In this document: positions 1 to 6,549 of the stretch, in pieces
Layout: each line of letters begins with the position of its first letter
Position numbering within the stretch: the stretch's first letter is position 1
Assembly: GCA_002349055.1 (NCBI GenBank)
Contig: DECD01000027.1
Coordinates: forward strand, 13,383-37,875
DNA length: 24,493 nt
Source: Bacteroidales bacterium UBA2939
GTDB lineage: Bacteria; Bacteroidota; Bacteroidia; Bacteroidales; P3
Direction: 5' to 3'
Notes under the pieces: generated by a model
What the model saw: only the letters and a program-made list of their open reading frames with translations
Database searches by the model: none
What the model was told of the DNA's origin: nothing
Made by a program: the position numbers and the translations under genes

Positions 1-21
1 AAATGAGAAATGAGAAATGAA
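1..21. repeat. 7-bp tandem repeat (AAATGAG x3)
   Basis: Three head-to-tail copies of AAATGAG/A open the window, followed by more purine-rich sequence up to about 64. The stretch before the first gene (1-130) otherwise shows no clear promoter. The same kind of 7-8 bp purine-rich repeat recurs elsewhere in the window (12962-13000, 13558-13585, 24480-24493). Confidence 0.7.
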
Positions 22-130
22 GAAGAAAAGAGGGATGAGTTGATCACAAGTGAAGGGTGAAAAATGAAAATTTGTCATATATACAATAAAATACAGAAGT
101 CCACGTTATTGATACAAAAACAGCACAATT

Positions 131-430
131 ATGAGCGAGCAAATGCTACAAACCATCCGCGATTATTTCGCCACCCAACCAGTGCGGCGCGCCTGGCTGT
201 TCGGCTCTTACGCCCGTGGCGAGGAGCATGCAGGGAGCGATGTAGATATCCTCGTCGATTTCGATCAGGATAATGCTTCGGTGGGTTTGCTGCAGTTCTG
301 CCATATCATGAACGAGCTGTCCGACCGTGTGGGTCGTCCCGTCGACCTTGTTGCCAATGGCACCCTGCTGCCTTTCGCCGAGAAGACAGCCAACCAAGAC
401 AAAAAACTTATATATGAGAGAGCTTGTTAG
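131..430 (+). CDS. mntA: MntA-type nucleotidyltransferase antitoxin (type VII TA)
   Basis: Small (99 aa) minimal nucleotidyltransferase. The active-site signature GSX10DXD is complete: G25-S26, ten residues, then D37-V-D39. A third acidic residue, D72 in PVDLVAN, is placed as in this fold. In the characterised MntA/HepT systems the antitoxin neutralises the HEPN toxin by adding AMP to a tyrosine of it, using ATP. The gene overlaps the downstream HEPN gene by 17 bp (414-430), the usual arrangement of a translationally coupled pair. The start at 131 leaves only about nine residues ahead of the first helix, which is normal for the family. The family call is from the motif and the partner gene; activity is inferred. 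Confidence 0.88.
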   Translation: MSEQMLQTIRDYFATQPVRRAWLFGSYARGEEHAGSDVDILVDFDQDNASVGLLQFCHIMNELSDRVGRPVDLVANGTLLPFAEKTANQDKKLIYERAC

Positions 431-767
431 AGATCCCGGAAGATTGGAGCACATGCTGACAGCAATCGATAATGTGGCGCAGTTTCTTGCGGGCAGAACG
501 ATGGATGACCTGAAGAATGACAAGATACTGTTCTTCGCTGTGGTGAAGAATATCGAGATTGTTGGTGAGGCCGCCAACTTCGTCACCAAAGAGTTGCAGG
601 CACAACACCCTGAGGTGGCTTGGCGCGATGTTATTAGCATGCGTCATGTACTGGTTCATGGCTACTATCAGATTGATGCTATGATTGCTTGGAAGACGGC
701 GACAGAAAACCTTCCGCCACTCCGAGCACAGATTGAGGCTATTCTGAAGTCAATAACAGCAGAATAA
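414..767 (+). CDS. hepT: HepT-type HEPN ribonuclease toxin (type VII TA)
   Basis: All-helical HEPN protein of 117 aa. The catalytic motif RX4HXY is intact: R77, H82 and Y84 in the segment RHVLVHGY. In studied HepT proteins this motif carries the RNase activity, and the tyrosine is the residue AMPylated by MntA. The open frame extends upstream to 327 but I place the start at ATG 414: this gives the usual HEPN N-terminus and a 17-bp overlap with mntA, while the upstream part would lie wholly inside mntA. Gene order here is antitoxin first, toxin second. Both motifs are complete, so the module appears functional. It is followed directly by a terminator, so it is a two-gene unit. Confidence 0.88.
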   Translation: MRELVRDPGRLEHMLTAIDNVAQFLAGRTMDDLKNDKILFFAVVKNIEIVGEAANFVTKELQAQHPEVAWRDVISMRHVLVHGYYQIDAMIAWKTATENLPPLRAQIEAILKSITAE

Positions 768-796
768 TCATAATCTTATAGAGATATCACCTTTTG

Positions 797-825
797 CCGA
801 CCCTTATCAGGTCGGTATTTTTTTG
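797..825 (+). terminator. Rho-independent terminator after hepT
   Basis: Perfect 6-bp stem CCGACC (797-802) / GGTCGG (810-815) with a 7-nt loop, followed by TATTTTTTTTG. It lies 29 bp after the hepT stop codon and closes the toxin-antitoxin unit. Confidence 0.85.
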
Positions 826-888
826 TCTTTCCATCCTTTCGCGGGGCGATTTTGATATATAGGATATCTTTTTCTTATAGAGTAGCCT

Positions 889-921
889 TCAACTAGCACC
901 CAACTAGCACTCAAGTAGCAC
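889..921. repeat. Array of three 11-bp direct repeats
   Basis: Units TCAACTAGCAC (889-899), CCAACTAGCAC (900-910) and TCAAGTAGCAC (911-921) follow one another without gaps. The array ends 29 bp before the -33 element of the promoter at 951. Period, CCAACT core and position relative to a promoter resemble the arrays at 4573 and 11865. It could bind a regulator; that is inference. Confidence 0.75.
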
Positions 922-950
922 TTTTTTAAGAAACTCTAAAAAAATATTAT

Positions 951-981
951 TTTGCCATATCATAAATAATTTGTACTTTTG
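951..981 (+). promoter_or_regulatory. Bacteroidota promoter for the structured RNA
   Basis: TTTG at 951-954, a 19-bp spacer and TACTTTTG at 974-981 match the TTTG / TAnnTTTG consensus of the phylum. The predicted start of transcription is about 985-988, which is exactly where the first hairpin of the downstream RNA begins. Confidence 0.8.
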
Positions 982-984
982 CAG

Positions 985-1194
985 TCGGTTTTGAGGGTAA
1001 AATCTCATGGCCGAAAGTTATTGATTAGAAGCGTTATGCTTCCTTGTACTTGAGAACGTAGCAAATTTTCAATGTATCGCAAGGGTTGTATGACGGCTTC
1101 ACGTGTCAGCGTGGGCTGTTCCCTTTGCATTAGTGATACAGGTTTTGCTACGACCTTCAAGTACAATGTGAGACATACAGGCCCACGCTTTTTT
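985..1194 (+). ncRNA. Structured RNA (~210 nt), class unknown, 6S-like rod possible
   Basis: No coding frame is convincing here, but strong complementarity is visible. TCGG 985-988 pairs with CCGA 1011-1014. GAAGC 1028-1032 pairs with GCTTC 1038-1042. A long closing stem is formed by TTGTACTTGA 1044-1053 with TCAAGTACAA 1157-1166, continued by CGTAGCAAA 1057-1065 with TTTGCTACG 1144-1152. Inside it TGTATC 1073-1078 pairs with GATACA 1135-1140, and GCAAGGG 1079-1085 with CCCTTTGC 1121-1128. AGCGTGGGC 1108-1116 is complementary to GCCCACGCT 1181-1189, which is followed by a T-run: a terminator arm that crosses the closing stem (pseudoknot or alternative fold). The rod shape resembles 6S RNA; a 5'-leader regulator of the lipoprotein gene at 1269 is the alternative. 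I do not recognise a known riboswitch core. Confidence 0.6.
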
Positions 1195-1268
1195 ATATAC
1201 TCGCCGTTGTGGGACTGAACGACAGCAGGGATTGCCGAAAACTGCATATAGAGTAGGCAAAAAGACAA

Positions 1269-2345
1269 ATGATGAAAAGAAAAAAATTATCCCTTTGTTT
1301 TGCTCTGGCATCTTTTTGTTTTTGCATTTCATGCCAATACTCTCCAAGACAAATGATACTGTCTTTGGAAGATAACGATGAAGAAATTATAGATAGAAAT
1401 AAAAACTTTGTTCCCGTTAGTCGTAATGGCAAATGGGGATTTATTGATGACGAGACAAGAACGCTTGCCATTGATTTGAAGTTCGAACATGTCGGTCACT
1501 TCTCCGAGTTTATAGCGCCAGCATCGATAATAGATCACGGAGAAGAATTATGGGGATACATTGACACCTTAGGACAATGGGTAATAACTCCAAGGTTTAA
1601 TGAGGCAAAAGAATTTTCCGAAGGACTGGCGGGTGTGAATGTAGGCGGTATATGGTTCTATATAGATCACTCTGGAGATCATAGTGCATTTAAAAGTATG
1701 CAATGGACCGACATTTACGATTTTTCAGAGGGTCTTGCCGGTGTTTTTGACTCAGCAAAAAGATTTCAATACATAGACAAGACTGGAACCGTTGTTATTC
1801 CAAACAATGGTATGGATGATGGGGCAAAATTTTCGAATGGGCTTGCTCGAGTTTGGTCAAATTGGAAGGTGGGCTTTATTAACCGGCAGGGCGAATATGT
1901 TATACAACCACAATATGGTAACGCTCATGATTTCTCTGATGGAGTGGCAGCGGTCAAGGTTGGGTCATTTCTTGAAGGGAAATGGGGATATATTGACCAA
2001 AACAACAAAGTGGTTATCGGAGCGATATATGATCATGCTGAAGATTTTAAAAAAGGGTATGCCTGTGTGGCTTTTGATGACAGATATTTCATTATTGACA
2101 AAAAAGGGAATGTCGTTTCTGATACCTACGACATGATTAGAGAATATAACGATGGCTTGGCTCCTGCATCAAAAAATGGTAAATGGGGATTTGTTAATCG
2201 TGCAGGAAAACTTGTCATTCCTCTTCAATATGACGAAGTTGTACCCTTTGGATTTAATAACGGACATTGTTGGGCTATTCTCGGAAACAATATGATAAAG
2301 ATTGACAGACAAGGAAATGTGCTGTCGCAAGGGCCAAGAAACTAA
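1269..2345 (+). CDS. WG-repeat lipoprotein
   Basis: Protein of 358 aa with a lipoprotein signal peptide: basic start, hydrophobic stretch and lipobox CISC, with C22 as the likely lipidated residue. The rest is made of about nine WG-type repeats of some 35-40 residues, recognisable by GKWGFID, LWGYID, GKWGYIDQ, GKWGFVNR and by the recurrent F.EGLA or F.DGVA segments between them. WG repeats form beta structures of unknown or varied binding role, and such lipoproteins are common at the Bacteroidota cell surface. An ATG three bases later (1272) is an equally possible start. The gene is AT-rich compared with the housekeeping genes downstream, suggesting acquired DNA. The structured RNA ends about 75 bp upstream, so they may be co-transcribed by readthrough. 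Confidence 0.8.
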   Translation: MMKRKKLSLCFALASFCFCISCQYSPRQMILSLEDNDEEIIDRNKNFVPVSRNGKWGFIDDETRTLAIDLKFEHVGHFSEFIAPASIIDHGEELWGYIDTLGQWVITPRFNEAKEFSEGLAGVNVGGIWFYIDHSGDHSAFKSMQWTDIYDFSEGLAGVFDSAKRFQYIDKTGTVVIPNNGMDDGAKFSNGLARVWSNWKVGFINRQGEYVIQPQYGNAHDFSDGVAAVKVGSFLEGKWGYIDQNNKVVIGAIYDHAEDFKKGYACVAFDDRYFIIDKKGNVVSDTYDMIREYNDGLAPASKNGKWGFVNRAGKLVIPLQYDEVVPFGFNNGHCWAILGNNMIKIDRQGNVLSQGPRN

Positions 2346-2370
2346 ATGTATAATAATAAAACATATCTGT

Positions 2371-3321
2371 ATGCCTATAGATTTTAATCATGTCGAGTTG
2401 TTTCATGAACAACTGCTGTATGGAGCCCTATTGGGTGTCACTATGGTTGTATGGTTTGCCTACGTTCTAGCACGTAGAGATTCCGAGGATTGGAAGAAGG
2501 AGTATTCCTCATCTCTCAAAACAACAGTGTCTGTTATTTTAGCCATATTATTACTTTTGGCATCAACCATATTTTTTACAATGTTTATTGTAAATTGGAT
2601 AAATTCGGATGACACAATTTCTTCCCGAATGGCTTATGAATTGAGCCGGGCTTCAGATTATACAAAAGAGAACTGGCTTTTTGCCCATTATGGCGGTATT
2701 GCAATGCAGATGACGGTGGGTTTCGTATTTGCAGCACTTGGCTTATATACAATGTTTTTTCATCCATCGCCAAGAAGTGGATGGATAAAAACAAGAAAAT
2801 GTATTGCGTATTTTTTGGTCTTTAGTTGCTATATGGCCTTTGCTCTTTTGTCTGTGGAGAGGCTTTATATTATGAGTTTCTTGCCAGAAAACCCAGGATA
2901 TAAACTCGGAATGTTTGCTGCTTATGGTATATTTGCATTAGCAATTTGGTTTTTACTAAGACACTATAAAAACGAGAAGTACATTCCATATAAAAAAGCC
3001 TCTTGTGCTACTGGAGAAACCATACCTCCAACTGAAGTACAAGGCTCTGGAACAACAATGTTTCTAACAAAAGGGGTTGAAAAGAAGCCAATTGTGTTCG
3101 CCCAAGTAGAAAACAAGAAACGTATGTTAGCCTATTATTTAGTATATGAGATAATACTATTTATCATCACTTTTGTCCTCATCATAATCGAGATTGTAGA
3201 GCAGTACGAACAAATAGGAATTACAATAGCAATTTTTGTTGTATTGTCAGCCTTGCCGATTGGTATTTACTGGATACTTCGATTATTAAATGAATCCAAT
3301 GAGGGAAACAATAGGGGCTGA
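2371..3321 (+). CDS. Multi-pass membrane protein of unknown function
   Basis: Predicted 316-aa integral membrane protein. I see about seven hydrophobic spans, at roughly residues 14-30, 48-74, 110-135, 145-165, 178-198, 255-280 and 285-310, with a soluble loop of about 50 residues before the last two. The frame is open from 2302, but an earlier start would overlap the lipoprotein gene and add a hydrophilic, Cys-rich N-terminus. ATG 2371 (MPIDF) gives a clean membrane-protein start 25 bp after the lipoprotein stop, so the two are probably co-transcribed. I recognise no family motif. Its base composition is AT-rich like its upstream neighbour and unlike folP onwards, so the pair may have arrived together. 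Confidence 0.7.
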   Translation: MPIDFNHVELFHEQLLYGALLGVTMVVWFAYVLARRDSEDWKKEYSSSLKTTVSVILAILLLLASTIFFTMFIVNWINSDDTISSRMAYELSRASDYTKENWLFAHYGGIAMQMTVGFVFAALGLYTMFFHPSPRSGWIKTRKCIAYFLVFSCYMAFALLSVERLYIMSFLPENPGYKLGMFAAYGIFALAIWFLLRHYKNEKYIPYKKASCATGETIPPTEVQGSGTTMFLTKGVEKKPIVFAQVENKKRMLAYYLVYEIILFIITFVLIIIEIVEQYEQIGITIAIFVVLSALPIGIYWILRLLNESNEGNNRG

Positions 3322-3406
3322 TGAATGGACTGCTGAAGAGGAACGCGAAGCTTTCCTGTGCACTTCGAGATTGAATATGGTCCGTTGGCTAGTCAAAAAA
3401 ATCTGA
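3290..3406 (+). CDS. Possible small protein (38 aa)
   Basis: An ATG at 3290 opens a 38-codon frame overlapping the end of the membrane-protein gene by 32 bp and ending at TGA 3404-3406, 27 bp before the terminator at 3434. The product is acidic in the middle (ADEWTAEEEREAF) and basic at the end (VRWLVKKI), which reads like a short amphipathic helix. No family is recognised. It could equally be chance readthrough sequence in the 3' untranslated region. Confidence 0.25.
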   Translation: MNPMRETIGADEWTAEEEREAFLCTSRLNMVRWLVKKI

Positions 3407-3433
3407 CTTCTAAATATGGCCGTAAAAAACAGA

Positions 3434-3478
3434 AAGACGGCTCCGCGGAGGTGCGGGGCCGTCTTGTTTGTTTTTTTT
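3434..3478 (+). terminator. Strong Rho-independent terminator
   Basis: A GC-rich stem of about 12 bp: AAGACGGC-T-CCGC (3434-3446) pairs with GCGG-G-GCCGTCTT (3453-3465) around a 6-nt loop, followed by GTTTG and eight T. It ends the accessory transcript (lipoprotein and membrane protein) before the Fic gene. Confidence 0.9.
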
Positions 3479-3486
3479 AACTAAAA

Positions 3487-3518
3487 TTTGCCGGTATCGG
3501 CAAAAAGTTGTATCTTTG
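3487..3518 (+). promoter_or_regulatory. Promoter of the fic gene
   Basis: TTTG at 3487-3490, a 20-bp spacer and TATCTTTG at 3511-3518 match the phylum consensus closely. A start site about 4 nt after the -7 element would fall at or next to the ATG at 3523. Confidence 0.85.
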
Positions 3519-3548
3519 CAGCATGTTTTTAACAAAAACTTGCCGATA
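3488..3548. promoter_or_regulatory. Inverted-repeat operator in the fic promoter plus downstream half-site
   Basis: TTGCCG (3488-3493) GTAT CGGCAA (3498-3503) is a perfect inverted repeat overlapping the -33 element and the spacer. A further half-site TTGCCGATA lies at 3540-3548, just before the fic start codon. The encoded Fic protein carries an N-terminal HTH, so autorepression through these sites is the simple reading. The binding protein is inferred, the symmetry is seen. Confidence 0.65.
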
Positions 3549-3549
3549 A
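3523..3549 (+). CDS. Possible 8-codon leader peptide ahead of fic
   Basis: ATG at 3523, four bases after the -7 element, reads MFLTKTCR and stops at TAA 3547-3549, one base before the fic ATG. If the transcript begins at this ATG, ribosomes would translate the octapeptide and could reinitiate at fic. It may be chance. Confidence 0.25.
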   Translation: MFLTKTCR

Positions 3550-3550
3550 A

Positions 3551-4432
3551 ATGGAGTATTTATCTGTCATTCAGTATGCCGAGAAATATGGCATCAGTGA
3601 GCGTACCGTCAGAAACTACTGCGCCTCCGGAAAAATAGAAGGGGCTTTCCTGACAGGGAAAACTTGGAACATCCCTGCCGACGCTCCGTTGCCGAAAAAG
3701 AACAAACAGAAACGTCCTCCTCTGCTTTCCAGATTGATAGAAGAGAAGGAATGCAAGCTCAAAGGCGGCATATATCACCGCACCCAGATTGACCTCACCT
3801 ATAACTCCAACCACATCGAAGGAAGCCGCCTGACAAAGGAACAGACCCGCTATATTTTTGAAACCAACACACTCGGCATCACCACCGAAAACACACGCAT
3901 CGACGATATTCTGGAGACCGTCAACCACTTCCGCTGCATCGACTATATCCTCGACCATGCTTCGGAGAAGATAACAGAGGCGCACATCAAACACCTGCAT
4001 GGATTGCTGAAAACCAATACCTCAGACAGCCAAAAGGATTGGTTTGCAGTAGGCGACTACAAACGACTGGCAAACGAGGTGGGCGGTGAAGAGACAGCGA
4101 AGCCAGAGGATGTGCACAAAAAGATGAAAAGCCTGACAGTCAAATACAACACGTTGAAACAGATTAAGTTTGACGACATTCTAGATTTTCATGTACAATT
4201 CGAGCGCATCCATCCATTTCAGGACGGCAACGGTCGCATCGGACGTCTGCTGATGTTTTGGCAATGCCTGCAAACAGGCATAGTACCTTTTATCATCACA
4301 GAAGAGCTGCGCCTTTACTATTATCGTGGCATACAAAACTGGGGGAAGGTCAATGGGTATCTGCGAGATACATGCCTGACGGCACAAGACCACTATAAGG
4401 CGTTGCTGAATTACTTCAAAATCAAATACTAA
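3551..4432 (+). CDS. HTH-Fic domain protein (AMP-transferase family)
   Basis: Protein of 293 aa. Residues 1-46 form a MerR/excisionase-like helix-turn-helix (SVIQYAEKYGISERTVRNYC). The Fic core is complete: HPFQDGNGRIGR at residues 221-232, with catalytic H221 and the anion-binding loop. An inhibitory helix motif S/TxxxE-G/N is present upstream of the core as SNHIEG, S86 to G91, so this is an N-terminally auto-inhibited Fic protein (class II). Fic enzymes usually transfer AMP from ATP to a protein target; the target here is unknown. With the HTH and the palindrome in its own promoter, a self-regulated gene is likely. It stands alone, between a terminator and a 350-bp gene-free stretch. No separate antitoxin is visible, fitting an in-cis inhibitor. 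Confidence 0.88.
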   Translation: MEYLSVIQYAEKYGISERTVRNYCASGKIEGAFLTGKTWNIPADAPLPKKNKQKRPPLLSRLIEEKECKLKGGIYHRTQIDLTYNSNHIEGSRLTKEQTRYIFETNTLGITTENTRIDDILETVNHFRCIDYILDHASEKITEAHIKHLHGLLKTNTSDSQKDWFAVGDYKRLANEVGGEETAKPEDVHKKMKSLTVKYNTLKQIKFDDILDFHVQFERIHPFQDGNGRIGRLLMFWQCLQTGIVPFIITEELRLYYYRGIQNWGKVNGYLRDTCLTAQDHYKALLNYFKIKY

Positions 4433-4572
4433 CTGAGTGGCAAAGATGTAAGGAGCAAATTATTTTAACACTTATTAAGTTAATTTTTCTACTGAAAAAA
4501 ATCCATGGGTATCTGTTTTGGGGTATGTAGCCGTCATTGTGACTAACTGCTTGTATCTTATAGGCATAAACA

Positions 4573-4660
4573 CCGTACCAACTACCTATCATCTCCTTAC
4601 CAACTCCTAACCAACTCCTACCATAGTAGGTGTTGATAGGGTTATGATAGGGTGTTGGTA
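4573..4660 (+). repeat. 11-bp direct-repeat array with hairpin upstream of folP
   Basis: This lies in the 351-bp gene-free stretch 4433-4783. Five 11-bp units follow one another: CCGTACCAACT 4573, ACCTATCATCT 4584, CCTTACCAACT 4595, CCTAACCAACT 4606 and CCTACCATAGT 4617. The last unit starts an imperfect hairpin, CAAC-T-CCTAC (4612-4621) with GTAGG-T-GTTG (4626-4635), and GTTGGTA at 4654-4660 can pair with any TACCAAC unit. The array is homologous to the one at 11865 ahead of phoH. The rest of the stretch (4433-4570) shows nothing recognisable; no terminator for fic is evident. Confidence 0.8.
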
Positions 4661-4711
4661 TTTAAGAGTTATTAACATTTTACCAAGGAGCATCGATTTC
4701 CAGTCTGGAAG

Positions 4712-4745
4712 AATTGTTTTTACAATTGGAACAATATTTTTTTTG
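4712..4745 (+). promoter_or_regulatory. Candidate folP promoter with palindrome
   Basis: AATTGT (4712-4717) TTTT ACAATT (4722-4727) is a perfect inverted repeat. ATTG at 4713 could serve as a weak -33 element, 18 bp before a T-rich -7-like element TA(T)8G at 4735-4745. The match to consensus is poor, so this is only a candidate. Confidence 0.35.
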
Positions 4746-4783
4746 ATGGTGCGTTTTATTTACAAGATTATTGGTTAGCGACT

Positions 4784-5629
4784 ATGAACAGACAGCTCTT
4801 TATTCCCTTCAGCATCACCGTCCGGGGACGGCTGGTCACCTTCGAGCGGCCGGCGGTGATGGGAATACTCAACATGACCCCCGACTCGTTCTATGACGGC
4901 GGCCGCCACAACGACCCCGAATCCCTTGTATCTCATGCCCAGCGACTTATCGACGACGGTGCCGACATCATCGACATCGGTGTCGTCTCCTCGCGCCCTG
5001 GCGCACAACTGCTGCCGCCCGACGTTGAGGCCCAGCGACTTGCCGAGGCGGTCACCCTCGTCCGCCAGGCCCTGCCCGAGGCCATCCTCTCGGTCGACAC
5101 CTGCTACTCGCTCCCCGCGCAGAAGGCCGTCGAGGCCGGAGCCGACATCATCAATGATATCAGCGGCGGACAATTCGATGAGGCTATGTTCCAAACCGTT
5201 GCCAACCTGCAAGTTCCCTACATCCTGATGCACAACCGCGCGCTGCCCTCCGAGATGCAGCAGCACACGGGATATGACGACATAGTGGACGACCTGACGA
5301 AATATTTTTCCAAACACCTCGACACGCTCTACCGCCTGGGGGTCAAGGACGTATGGATTGACCCAGGCTTCGGGTTCGCCAAGAGCGTGGAGGAAAATTT
5401 CGAGCTGTTGCACCGTCTGGACGAACTCACCAGCCTCTTCCGCGAGCCGCTGCTCACGGCATTGAGCCGCAAGAGCATGATTTACAAAAAACTCGGCATC
5501 ACACCCGACGAGGCCCTGAACGGCACCGTAGCCCTCGACGCCGTGGCCTTGGCGAAAGACTCGCGCCTGCTGCGTGTCCACGACCCCAAACCCGCCATTG
5601 AAACCATTAAACTCCTGTTTGACAAATGA
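4784..5629 (+). CDS. folP: Dihydropteroate synthase
   Basis: Condenses 6-hydroxymethyl-dihydropterin pyrophosphate with p-aminobenzoate to dihydropteroate in folate synthesis; cytoplasmic. The 281-aa protein has the family landmarks in order: VMGILNMTPDSFYDGG near the N-terminus, DDGADIIDIG followed by SSRPGA (pABA/pyrophosphate loop), SVDT, then DIINDISGG, the central WIDPGFGFAKSVEEN and the C-terminal SRKSMI. The pABA loop reads GVVSSRPG where most bacteria have GGESTRPG; the SSRPG form is usual in Bacteroidota, the two valines less so. The stop codon overlaps the start of dacA by 4 bp, so the two genes are one operon. This folP-dacA pairing is common in the phylum. ATG 4784 gives a normal family N-terminus. 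Confidence 0.95.
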   Translation: MNRQLFIPFSITVRGRLVTFERPAVMGILNMTPDSFYDGGRHNDPESLVSHAQRLIDDGADIIDIGVVSSRPGAQLLPPDVEAQRLAEAVTLVRQALPEAILSVDTCYSLPAQKAVEAGADIINDISGGQFDEAMFQTVANLQVPYILMHNRALPSEMQQHTGYDDIVDDLTKYFSKHLDTLYRLGVKDVWIDPGFGFAKSVEENFELLHRLDELTSLFREPLLTALSRKSMIYKKLGITPDEALNGTVALDAVALAKDSRLLRVHDPKPAIETIKLLFDK

Positions 5630-6426
5630 TACCGTTAGCGATTCTCGGCCTGCCGGCCCTCCATCTCATCGACATCATCGACATCGTCATCGTAGCGGCG
5701 CTGGTGTTCTACGTATACCGCATGGTGCGCGGCACCAATGCCATGATGATTTTCTGGGCATTGGTGGTCATCCTGCTGGCCTGGCGCGCCGCCGACCTGC
5801 TGGGAATGAGGCTCCTGGGGGCCATCCTCAGCGCCATTGCCAGCGTGGGCCTGATTGCGCTGATAGTCATCTTCCAGCCCGAGATTCGCCGTTTCCTGCT
5901 CTTTCTGGGCACCAAGACCCAGTTCGACCAGTCGTGGGTGCAGCGCTTCCAGTTCTGGAAACACAACATGCAGAACAAGCAGCAGAACGCCGTCAACTAC
6001 GAGGCATACATCAACGCCTGCATGCACATGTCGCAGAGCAAGACCGGCGCCCTCATCGTCTTCAAACGCCGCAACGAGGTGGAGGAAATCATCAACACCG
6101 GCGAGCGCATCAACGCCATGGCTTCCAGTGCGTTGATAGAGGCTCTGTTTTTCAAGAACTCGCCCCTGCACGACGGCGCTGTCATCGCCCACCACAACGA
6201 CATACTGGCCGCGCGCTGCATCCTGCCCGTCACTTCGCGCCTCGACATCGACCCCAACCTCGGCCTGCGCCACCGCTCGGCCATAGGCGTAACCGAACAG
6301 CTTGATGTGTTGAGTGTTATCGTCAGCGAGGAGACGGGAGCCATCTCCTACGCCCTCGACGGCGAAATACACCACGACATCACCCCTGTAGAACTGCGTC
6401 AGGCATTGGAGAGATACGACTGCTAG
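5626..6426 (+). CDS. dacA: Diadenylate cyclase (CdaA type)
   Basis: Makes the second messenger c-di-AMP from two ATP. The 266-aa protein has about three membrane spans in its first 85 residues (IDIVIVAALVFYVY, a second at about 42-60 and a third ending LIALIVIFQPEIRR), then a cytoplasmic DAC domain. Both catalytic signatures are there: DGA at 183-185 (LHDGAVI) and RHRSA at 215-219, where many family members have RHRAA. The ATG lies in the ATGA overlap with folP, implying translational coupling. No c-di-AMP phosphodiesterase or CdaR-type regulator gene is next to it. Downstream, M16 has its own promoter, so the operon is probably just these two genes. Confidence 0.95.
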   Translation: MIPLAILGLPALHLIDIIDIVIVAALVFYVYRMVRGTNAMMIFWALVVILLAWRAADLLGMRLLGAILSAIASVGLIALIVIFQPEIRRFLLFLGTKTQFDQSWVQRFQFWKHNMQNKQQNAVNYEAYINACMHMSQSKTGALIVFKRRNEVEEIINTGERINAMASSALIEALFFKNSPLHDGAVIAHHNDILAARCILPVTSRLDIDPNLGLRHRSAIGVTEQLDVLSVIVSEETGAISYALDGEIHHDITPVELRQALERYDC

Positions 6427-6455
6427 CAATTGGAAGACAACGCATTATAAAATAA

Positions 6456-6488
6456 TTTGCATCGGTACGTTTTTTTTACGTATTTTTG
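6456..6488 (+). promoter_or_regulatory. Promoter of the M16 protease gene
   Basis: TTTG at 6456-6459, a 21-bp spacer and TATTTTTG at 6481-6488. This leaves an A-rich leader of about 57 nt before the ATG with no Shine-Dalgarno, typical of highly expressed genes in this phylum. Confidence 0.8.
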
Positions 6489-6549
6489 CACGCTATTTAA
6501 TTAAAATTAGAATCAACATTATATTAATAACAAAAACCATCAAAAAACA

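Noticed and set aside
985..1194. Structured RNA considered as tmRNA, RNase P RNA, SRP RNA or a common riboswitch
   Set aside because: The length and visible conserved cores do not fit: no tag frame or CCA end, no GGAAG SRP loop, and no recognised ligand-binding core. Only a general 6S-like rod shape remains.
3320..3374. 17-codon frame from the ATG overlapping the membrane-protein stop
   Set aside because: Very short, with no composition or motif to support it; the 38-codon frame from 3290 is the better candidate.
4573..4660. Direct repeats considered as a CRISPR array
   Set aside because: Units are 11 bp, contiguous and without spacers, and no cas gene is present.
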